Shown here piece by piece: positions 6,802-11,753 of a DNA stretch of 15,726 nucleotides (within the stretch, counting starts at the first letter, position 1; every line of letters starts with the position of its first letter). This stretch comes from Candidatus Peregrinibacteria bacterium CG_4_10_14_0_2_um_filter_43_11 (GTDB lineage: Bacteria > Patescibacteriota > Gracilibacteria > UM-FILTER-43-11). Under the pieces are notes generated by a model. The model was given only the letters and a program-made list of their open reading frames with translations, made no database searches and was not told where the DNA came from. The position numbers were made by a program, and so were the translations under genes. Location of the stretch: assembly GCA_002792495.1 (NCBI GenBank), contig PFOK01000162.1, positions 1 to 15,726 of the forward strand. Reading direction: 5' to 3'.

Positions 6802-7956
6802 ATGAAACGAGGCGTCGCCACCTTCACACTGGATACCGGAAAATGCCCCAAGTGGCTATTTGATCGAATGGTAAAATTAGGACGTGAAATGATGAGAGTG
6901 CTAGTGGAAGAATACGGCCCGGATGAATTCATCAAACGCATCGCCGATCCGGTTTGGTTTCAATCCCTTGGAACCGTTCTCGCTTTCGACTGGAACGCCA
7001 GTGGGCTCACCACGGTTTTGACAGGAGCGTTAAAGGAGGCATTGCGTGGCAATGAAAAGGAATGGGGCTTTTTTATCTGCGGCGGCAAAGGAAAGACGTC
7101 GCTCAAAACTCCGGATCAGATCCAAAATTGGGGAAATCGGCTGCAGTTGCCCGAGGCACACACCAAAAACTTGATTTATAACTCTAAAATGAGCGCCAAA
7201 GTGGATAGCGCTCTCGTGCAGGACGGATTTACGTTGTATCACCACACTTTCTTTTTTTCAAAAAACGGGGCGTGGACCGTTGTGCAACAGGGAATGAACA
7301 GGAAAAAGCGCACCGCGCGCCGCTACCATTGGCACTCGGAAAATGTGAAGGATCTGATTATAGAACCTCACACGGGCATCGCTTCACAATCGTTTGAAAA
7401 TCACATGTTGAATATGACGGCCAAAAGCGGTGAGCAAAATCGAACGATTGGTGTAGAATTAACCAATTCAAACGCGACCACCATGCTAAAAGACATTCAA
7501 CTGCTCCGTAAACATTCATCTAAGCTTTCGCAAACGATCAGCTTTAAGATCAACGAAGATCAAATGACACTCCTAAATCTGGAAGATCATGATTTTCACA
7601 CACATTCAGTGGTTTCGGAAGAATGGGTACATAGCCGTTATCTCGATCGGATTTTGCTAAAACTGGTAAACGATAAACCCAAAAACTACGAGGATCTCGT
7701 TGCTACACCGGGGGTCGGCCCAAAAACCATCCGCGCCCTCGCACTAGTGGCCGAAGTGATTTATGGCGCAAAAGCGAGTTACACCGACCCTGCCCGCTAT
7801 TCCTTCGCTCACGGGGGAAAGGATCACATCCCCTACCCTGTCGATCGGGGAACGTACGATCAAACCATTCAAACGCTCGAAAAAGCCATTCGTAAAACAC
7901 GGCTAGAACCGAAGGAGAAAAATGAAGCCCTGCAAAAATTAATAAAGATTTCTTGA
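6802..7956 (+). CDS. DUF763 family protein with helix-hairpin-helix
   Basis: A 384-aa protein. The start MKRGVATFTLDTGKCPKWLF and the region DPVWFQSLGTVLAFDWNASG match my memory of DUF763, a family shared by archaea and some bacteria with no settled biochemical role. A helix-hairpin-helix DNA-binding motif is visible at about residues 296-321 (YEDLVATPGVGPKTIRALAL), followed by a conserved-looking block ARYSFAHGGKDHIPYPVDRG (331-350). The many aromatic and His residues in 145-178 may form an active or metal site. Nuclease or DNA-repair roles are plausible from the motif but not shown. The start is the ATG after a 94-bp gap; an upstream TTTACA (6757-6762) with TAATTC is a weak promoter. The gene ends 13 bp before the 73-bp repeat. 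Confidence 0.85.
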   Translation: MKRGVATFTLDTGKCPKWLFDRMVKLGREMMRVLVEEYGPDEFIKRIADPVWFQSLGTVLAFDWNASGLTTVLTGALKEALRGNEKEWGFFICGGKGKTSLKTPDQIQNWGNRLQLPEAHTKNLIYNSKMSAKVDSALVQDGFTLYHHTFFFSKNGAWTVVQQGMNRKKRTARRYHWHSENVKDLIIEPHTGIASQSFENHMLNMTAKSGEQNRTIGVELTNSNATTMLKDIQLLRKHSSKLSQTISFKINEDQMTLLNLEDHDFHTHSVVSEEWVHSRYLDRILLKLVNDKPKNYEDLVATPGVGPKTIRALALVAEVIYGAKASYTDPARYSFAHGGKDHIPYPVDRGTYDQTIQTLEKAIRKTRLEPKEKNEALQKLIKIS

Positions 7957-7969
7957 GCAATTCTCTATC

Positions 7970-8042
7970 TATAGCTAAATCAAAATAAAATGACACAATA
8001 TCATCACTGCCTATTTTGAAGGAAATAGTGGGCAAAGGGATT
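7970..8042. repeat. Right arm of the 73-bp perfect inverted repeat
   Basis: Exact reverse complement of 1-73. Homology ends at 7969/7970. It is directly followed by a GC-rich hairpin at 8048-8066 and by TCGAAATGACGAATGGG, which resembles a common short intergenic repeat, so the full unit probably reaches about 8083 and may be equally long beyond the left window edge. Confidence 0.9.
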
Positions 8043-8047
8043 TCTTC

Positions 8048-8066
8048 CCCACCTGCTTCAGGCGGG
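8048..8066. repeat. GC-rich hairpin within the dispersed repeat
   Basis: CCCACCTG (8048-8055), loop CTT, CAGGCGGG (8059-8066), with one A-C mismatch. It is much more GC-rich than the surrounding DNA, as expected for a REP-like unit attached to the 73-bp repeat. Confidence 0.55.
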
Positions 8067-8084
8067 TCGAAATGACGAATGGGA

Positions 8085-8279
8085 TTATACTATTCCAGCT
8101 ATACCAGATGGAATCAAGCCTAATTCAATAAAGAATCTGTGTCGAGTGGGCTCGATTAAAGTAGGCATTTCCTCCTCTACAAAATGCAGACATGGAGTTC
8201 TGTTTGGATCGGTAGATACAACGCGCAAATCAGCACCTGGTGCCACCTCCAAATCAATAGCACCAGAAGCGTAGGGGCT
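8085..8279 (-). pseudogene. Remnant of a protein gene, about 64 codons
   Basis: On the minus strand an open frame reads YASGAIDLEVAPGADLRVVS, then TDPNRTPCLHFVEEEMPTLI, then EPTRHRFFIELGLIPSGIAG, ending in IV and TAA (8087-8085). It looks protein-like, with none of the Phe/Lys/Ser bias of the flanking DNA. It has no ATG start for its full length; possible starts are TTG 8252 or ATG 8168, the latter preceded by GAGGAGGAA. The frame is closed by a TAG at 8291-8289, exactly where the hairpin element begins, and its 3' end abuts the dispersed repeat. Most likely a gene cut at both ends by repeats. Family unrecognised. Its C-terminus resembles that of the 37-aa ORF at 3179-3292. Confidence 0.45.
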
Positions 8280-8523
8280 AAAAAGAAACTAAAAAGACCC
8301 CCGGTTTTTTAAAGGTTCTCCTTGAGAGCGGCGAAAGCTGCTCCGGGGGAGTTTTTGAGGAGCGAATAATCAAAGGTTTTAGTGAAAAAACGAAAAAACC
8401 TCTGATTATTTCGGAAACAACCTTCTTCCGAAACAACGTCAAGCCGCTTAAAAGAAATCTGCTGTTGTCTTTTATGAAATCCTGGATATATTTATTCATG
8501 CTGAAAAAGGGGCATTGAATATT

Positions 8524-8553
8524 GGTGTATGTCAAAATTCATACACCCTTTTT
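8524..8553 (+). terminator. Plus-strand rho-independent terminator
   Basis: GGTGTATG (8524-8531) / CATACACC (8540-8547), 8-nt loop, then C and five T residues (8549-8553). No plus-strand gene ends within 500 bp, so it either ends a noncoding RNA from the hairpin-rich element or catches readthrough from the DUF763 gene. Confidence 0.7.
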
Positions 8554-8584
8554 CGATCCACTCAAGCTGTTTCCTCAAAAACTT

Positions 8585-8600
8585 CCCCGAAAAAATGGGG
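8585..8600 (-). terminator. Weak hairpin after the tRNA-editing gene
   Basis: CCCC/GGGG stem around an 8-nt A-rich loop; on the minus strand it is followed by AAGTTTTTG. This probably terminates the gene at 8615-9097. The same motif is part of the right end of the hairpin-rich element. Confidence 0.45.
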
Positions 8601-8614
8601 TCTTTTCAGAAAAA

Positions 8615-9097
8615 TTAAAGTTCCATCACCCTCACCTCATTCCCGCACCACTTAAAGAACTTTTCCATATCCTCACGTTTAATGTCGAGCGTGGACGTAT
8701 TGATGTTGGGGTGACAACAAATGACATTGTTTTTCCACAAATCTTCATCCAAAATCACAATCACATCATGCGCCGCATTGTTCACAAGCCCCAAAAGGGA
8801 AACGGAACCGGGGGTAAGCCCAAGGTATTCCATTAGCCGTTCCGCTGACGCAAAACTCAAATTACTTTCGCCTAATTTCTCTTTCAGTGTTTTAAGATCC
8901 GCCTGTTTTTCGTGCCCCAAGGAAACGAGATAATGACGAGTCCCTTTTTTGTTCCGCAAAAAAAGATTTTTCGTATTTCCACCCTCCGCACGACGATAAC
9001 CAACCGCCTCGGATTCTTCACACGTAAAAACCGCAGGATGTTCGTGCTTTACGTATTCAATGCCAAGCTCATCGAGGATATTGTAGATAGTTTTCAT
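8615..9097 (-). CDS. YbaK/PrdX-type aminoacyl-tRNA deacylase (prolyl-tRNA editing)
   Basis: A 160-aa single-domain protein of the YbaK/ProX family, close in pattern to PrdX/ProXp-ala, which hydrolyses Ala mischarged on tRNA-Pro in trans in the cytosol. Supporting stretches are YVKHEHPAVFTCEESEAVGY (15-34), the catalytic-lysine region GGNTKNLFLRNKKGTRHYLV (39-58), SLGHEKQADLKTLKEKLGES (59-78), LGLTPGSVSLLGLVNNAAHD (91-110) and VIVILDEDLWKNNVICCHPN (111-130), all in family order. Length is typical. The substrate is inferred from similarity; Ala-tRNA-Pro is most likely. A -10-like TACAAT (9108-9103, minus) lies 5 nt before the ATG, which would give a leaderless mRNA, but no clear -35 is seen. 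It stands alone, next to tRNA-Leu on the other strand. Confidence 0.9.
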   Translation of the reverse strand: MKTIYNILDELGIEYVKHEHPAVFTCEESEAVGYRRAEGGNTKNLFLRNKKGTRHYLVSLGHEKQADLKTLKEKLGESNLSFASAERLMEYLGLTPGSVSLLGLVNNAAHDVIVILDEDLWKNNVICCHPNINTSTLDIKREDMEKFFKWCGNEVRVMEL

Positions 9098-9146
9098 AAA
9101 AAATTGTAAATCAAAGACAGTTTAAACAATTTTTTAAAAAATTTCA

Positions 9147-9175
9147 TTGAAAAATTAACACGAAACATTTAAAAT
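9147..9175 (+). promoter_or_regulatory. Promoter upstream of the tRNA-Leu region
   Basis: TTGAAA (9147-9152), a 17-bp spacer and TAAAAT (9170-9175). Predicted start near 9182, just before the split tRNA fragment, so the fragment occupies the position a tRNA gene would have relative to this promoter. Confidence 0.55.
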
Positions 9176-9184
9176 TAACCAGCA

Positions 9185-9232
9185 ATGTGCCCGGATGGCG
9201 GAACCTGCCTGCCGGTAGGCAGGTTGGTAGAC
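9185..9232 (+). pseudogene. tRNA-Leu 5'-end fragment split by a palindrome
   Basis: ATGTGCCCGGATGGCGGAA (9185-9203) is identical to 9262-9280, covering the flank, acceptor strand and D-stem start of the intact tRNA-Leu. A 20-bp insert follows (9204-9223), then TTGGTAGAC (9224-9232) resumes the tRNA D-loop/D-stem exactly where it left off. After 9232 the similarity stops, so only about 24 nt of tRNA are present, and it cannot fold into a tRNA. Confidence 0.85.
9204..9223. repeat. 20-bp palindromic insert in the tRNA fragment
   Basis: CCTGCCTGCCGGTAGGCAGG: 10-bp arms that pair fully with one G-T wobble. It interrupts tRNA sequence cleanly with no lost or duplicated base, as judged against the intact copy. 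It differs in sequence from the GTAGAGACG palindromes. Confidence 0.85.
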
Positions 9233-9265
9233 AGATTGAACTATGTAATCTAAAATTAGATATGT

Positions 9266-9350
9266 GCCCGGATGGCGGAATTGGTAGACGCGCACGACTC
9301 AAAATCGTGTTCCTTCGGGAGTGAGAGTTCGATTCTCTCTCTGGGCACCA
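9266..9350 (+). tRNA. tRNA-Leu (anticodon CAA)
   Basis: An 85-nt class II tRNA reading UUG. Acceptor GCCCGGA (9266-9272) pairs with TCTGGGC before discriminator A and a genome-encoded CCA (9348-9350). The anticodon stem CACGA/TCGTG (9293-9297/9305-9309) holds loop CTCAAAA with anticodon CAA at 9300-9302. The long variable arm (around TTCCTTCGGGAGT) and the T-loop GTTCGATTC are as expected for tRNA-Leu. An ATCTAA/TTAGAT hairpin sits just upstream. No terminator is seen before the transposase gene. Confidence 0.97.
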
Positions 9351-9397
9351 TAGAATATTGAAGAAATTTTGAATACAAGCGAATAAAGTGAACCACG

Positions 9398-10003
9398 ATG
9401 AAGAAGCAATTTAGCCCTGAATTATTCAGGGAAAAATACAAAATCAAGTCCAATCGACATCCCACATGGGACTATGCATTTTGTGGTGCCTATTTCGTGA
9501 CAATTTGTACAAAAAATAGGCACGAATGTTTCGGTGAAATCCGGAATGGGATTATGGGGCTAAATGGATTGGGGGTGATTGCAAATCAATTTTGGTTAAA
9601 TATTCCAAATCATTTTAAAAATGTTGAATTGGATGAATGGACGATAATGCCAAACCATATACATGGAATATTGTGGTTGAAAAATAGATCAAATGATTTA
9701 AATTTTGTAACACCGCGTAGAGACGTTTTAATAAAACGTCTCTACGACAAAAATCAAAACAAACACAATTATTTTTCAACCATATCACCCAAAAAAGGAT
9801 CATTATCATTGATAATTCGTTGCTATAAAATGATTTGTACAAAAAAAATAAAAATTATTGATAACGATTTCTCCTGGCAACCTAATTATCATGATCATAT
9901 CATTCGTAACGAAACCGAATTAAACCGAATTCGATTGTATATTCAAAACAACCCCTTCAATTGGTGGCGGGATCGAAATCATGCGATGAATGTATGGATA
10001 TAA
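9398..10003 (+). CDS. REP-associated tyrosine transposase (RAYT, Y1/HUH type)
   Basis: A 201-aa member of the IS200/REP transposase superfamily, single-strand DNA nucleases that act on REP hairpins. The family shows in YDYAF-like start 'WDYAFCGAYFVTICTKNRHE' (24-43), the metal-binding HUH motif IMPNHIHGILW with H87 and H89, and QPNYHDHIIRNETELNRIRL (161-180), where Tyr164 is the likely nucleophile, then YIQNNPFNWW (181-190). Length is near normal. Residues 107-116 (RRDVLIKRLY) are encoded by a perfect palindrome at 9716-9746 related to the one in grpE. The frame is intact across it, but activity is unproven. The gene lies between tRNA-Leu and the DedA operon, 40 bp upstream of the latter. Confidence 0.93.
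   Translation: MKKQFSPELFREKYKIKSNRHPTWDYAFCGAYFVTICTKNRHECFGEIRNGIMGLNGLGVIANQFWLNIPNHFKNVELDEWTIMPNHIHGILWLKNRSNDLNFVTPRRDVLIKRLYDKNQNKHNYFSTISPKKGSLSLIIRCYKMICTKKIKIIDNDFSWQPNYHDHIIRNETELNRIRLYIQNNPFNWWRDRNHAMNVWI
9716..9746. repeat. REP-like palindrome inside the transposase gene
   Basis: Perfect 15-bp arms (9716-9730 / 9732-9746) around a single A. The outer GTAGAGACG ... CGTCTCTAC is identical to the grpE palindrome; the inner bases differ (TTTTA instead of CATT). It is read in frame in the linker between the HUH half and the Tyr-containing C-terminal half. Confidence 0.85.
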
Positions 10004-10012
10004 ACAAAATTT

Positions 10013-10021
10013 TGTTACAAT
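10013..10021 (+). promoter_or_regulatory. Extended -10 promoter of the DedA operon
   Basis: TGT followed by TACAAT (10016-10021), with no good -35. Predicted start near 10028 leaves about 15 nt before ATG 10043. Confidence 0.4.
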
Positions 10022-10042
10022 GGCATCAAACTAAATTAATCG

Positions 10043-10798
10043 ATGAAAAAACAGACCAATGACTTTTTAAAATACGTGATTGTCCCTGTTGTTATACTAG
10101 CGATCTTCGCAATCGTAGCGATTATCTATCATCTATTCAATCTTCCTTCTTACGCGGAAATGAAAGAATGGATTAAAGATGCCTTCGCGATTCATGGCTA
10201 TTCTGTGGTTTTTTTGGGAGCACTAGCCGAGGGAATACTCCTGGCCAACTGGTATTTACCCGGCTCGGTGGTGATGGTGATGGGTGTTGTTTTTGCCAAA
10301 AGCAACGGAATGAACCCGATTCTTGTCATAGGATTGATCATTCTCGGATTTTTGATCACAACGGTATTTAATTACGCGCTAGGGCGTTACGGATGGTACC
10401 GGTTGCTCCTCAAATTCGGATTGCGCGACGCGATTGAAAGAACCAAAAAACGCGTGAAAAAACAGGGGTTAAAAATCATTTTTGTAACGTATTTCCACCC
10501 AAATGTCGGTGCGCTCACGGCAACCTGCGCGGGTATTTTAAAACTCCCCTTCCAACGTTTTTTCATCTATTCTTTATCCGCCCTCATCAGCTGGAATGTG
10601 TTATGGGGAATGGTGGTTTATATTTCGGGACCCGCCATTGTAGAAATTGTGAATTTCAAAAATCTTCTTCTTATTTTATTGGCCTGGGTCGTTGTTTTGC
10701 TTTTCCAATTCATTCGAATGCAACAAAGAAAAACCATACCCATAAAAATCCATGTGAATGAAATGCGAAATTTATTACAAAATATACTAAATATATGA
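10043..10798 (+). CDS. DedA-family (VTT domain) membrane protein
   Basis: A 251-aa integral membrane protein. DedA proteins are linked to membrane homeostasis, and some flip undecaprenyl phosphate or phospholipids. Hydrophobic segments lie near residues 11-32, 54-84 (with re-entrant-loop residues E63 and PGS 73-75), 91-118, 172-197 and 206-225. The second re-entrant region reads VTYFHPNVGALTATCAG (148-164); characterised family members usually have arginines here (RF-x-P-x-x-R), which are replaced by Tyr150 and Gly156, so mechanism or substrate may differ. The stop overlaps the next start (ATGA at 10795), so this is the first gene of a translationally coupled three-gene operon. The exact substrate cannot be told from the sequence. 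Confidence 0.85.
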   Translation: MKKQTNDFLKYVIVPVVILAIFAIVAIIYHLFNLPSYAEMKEWIKDAFAIHGYSVVFLGALAEGILLANWYLPGSVVMVMGVVFAKSNGMNPILVIGLIILGFLITTVFNYALGRYGWYRLLLKFGLRDAIERTKKRVKKQGLKIIFVTYFHPNVGALTATCAGILKLPFQRFFIYSLSALISWNVLWGMVVYISGPAIVEIVNFKNLLLILLAWVVVLLFQFIRMQQRKTIPIKIHVNEMRNLLQNILNI

Positions 10799-11073
10799 AC
10801 GATCAGATTGAAAAAATAACACAAAGAATTGAGGCGATCGAAACACGAAATAAAAAAGTGGAGGCGGATAAGGCCTGGGAAACCAGTTGGGCAAGAAAAA
10901 TCCTGATCGCGATCATTACTTATTTGCTCATTGTTATATTCATGAGCATCGCCGGTTTTAAAAAACCGTTTTTAGAAGCGATCGTACCCGCGACAGCCTA
11001 CCTGATCTCCATGAGTATTATTCCGCAATTCAAAACATGGTGGATCAAAAAACATTTTAATAACCCCTCATGA
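10795..11073 (+). CDS. Small two-helix membrane protein with coiled coil
   Basis: A 92-aa protein. Residues 1-28 form a charged helix (MNDQIEKITQRIEAIETRNK) with coiled-coil character, followed by two hydrophobic segments: KILIAIITYLLIVIFMSIAG (about 35-54) and a second at about 60-76. A basic C-terminus follows (KTWWIKKHF). I know no named family. It starts inside the stop of the DedA gene and its own stop overlaps the start of the SanA-like gene (ATGA at 11070), so the three products are probably made together and may work together at the membrane. Confidence 0.8.
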   Translation: MNDQIEKITQRIEAIETRNKKVEADKAWETSWARKILIAIITYLLIVIFMSIAGFKKPFLEAIVPATAYLISMSIIPQFKTWWIKKHFNNPS

Positions 11074-11678
11074 CCTTGAAGCAGAAAGGATTCATTACCG
11101 TCAGTCTTGCAATTGTTGGGCTCCTGAGCCTCCCTTTTGTGGCGGATGTTTGGATCAACGCGACAGCCGCCAAACACATGTATGAAACGGTAGAAAACGT
11201 CCAAAAAAAAGAACTGGTACTGGTTTTGGGAGCCGCTGCTTATAACGCGAACAACCTTTCCACCATTCTAGAGGATAGAATGCAAACCGCTGTAGATTTG
11301 TATAAAAATAAAAAGGCGGAAAAAATACGAATGAGCGGTGATAAGCAAGAAGTGATCGCGATGACCAATTATGCCAAAAAACAGGGAATTCCTGAGGACG
11401 CCCTGTTAAAAGACGAAAAAGGATTCAACACATTGGCCTCCATTTTGAACATGCCAAAAGAACCGCATGATATTTTGATCGTCACACAACGATTCCATTT
11501 GCCGCGCGCCCTTTTTTACGCGAATCACTTTGGCTTTAACGCGGATGGTGTAGTAGCCGATCGCCATGAATACATCAAGATTTATGAATTCAAAAAACGC
11601 GAGCTTCTTGCGAATACTAAAGCGTTTTTTGACGTTTTTATTACACCGGATTTTAACGAATGGGTACGGGAATTTTAA
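11070..11678 (+). CDS. SanA/YdcF-like DUF218 protein
   Basis: A 202-aa protein with one N-terminal membrane anchor (about residues 7-27), the rest predicted outside the cytoplasm. DUF218 motifs: LVLGAAAYN (51-59), STILEDRMQTAVDLYKNKKA (64-83), IRMSGD (86-91) and TQRFHLPRALF (139-149). SanA-type proteins affect envelope barrier function and vancomycin tolerance; their chemistry is not settled. Position as third gene after a DedA protein fits an envelope role, possibly tied to lipid carrier or wall precursor handling (inference). The ATG overlaps the previous stop. No GC-rich terminator is seen; 75 bp of AT-rich DNA separates it from the convergent thrS. Confidence 0.85.
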   Translation: MTLKQKGFITVSLAIVGLLSLPFVADVWINATAAKHMYETVENVQKKELVLVLGAAAYNANNLSTILEDRMQTAVDLYKNKKAEKIRMSGDKQEVIAMTNYAKKQGIPEDALLKDEKGFNTLASILNMPKEPHDILIVTQRFHLPRALFYANHFGFNADGVVADRHEYIKIYEFKKRELLANTKAFFDVFITPDFNEWVREF

Positions 11679-11753
11679 TTTTAAAATATAAATTTTAAAT
11701 TTCTAAACTTGCTATTCAGGATTTTTTAAAAATTATAAATTGTAAATTAAAAA

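Larger units (their letters stand above)
8289..8611. mobile_element. Hairpin-rich element with inverted terminal motifs (MITE-like or ncRNA)
   Basis: The ends carry related motifs in opposite orientation: AAAAGACCCC then TTTTTT from 8292 (plus), and AAAAGACCCC then TTTTTT from 8607 (minus). AGTTTTTGAGGA also occurs on the plus strand at 8350-8361 and on the minus strand at 8583-8572. Inside are a stem CCCCCGG/CCGGGGG (8298-8304/8343-8349) stacked on AGCGGC-GAAA-GCTGCT (8327-8342, a GNRA tetraloop on the plus strand), a 16-bp stem 8365-8380/8395-8410 with one mismatch, an 8-bp stem 8409-8416/8426-8433, and a terminator at 8524-8553. No clear promoter, target duplication or known RNA signature (RNase P, tmRNA, SRP) was found. 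An open frame on the minus strand crosses it but has noncoding-like composition. Confidence 0.4.

Noticed and set aside
8278..8535. 85-aa minus-strand ORF in the hairpin-rich element
   Set aside because: It crosses four strong hairpins and a plus-strand terminator and has Phe/Ser/Arg-biased composition. A decayed transposase start cannot be excluded but is not supported.
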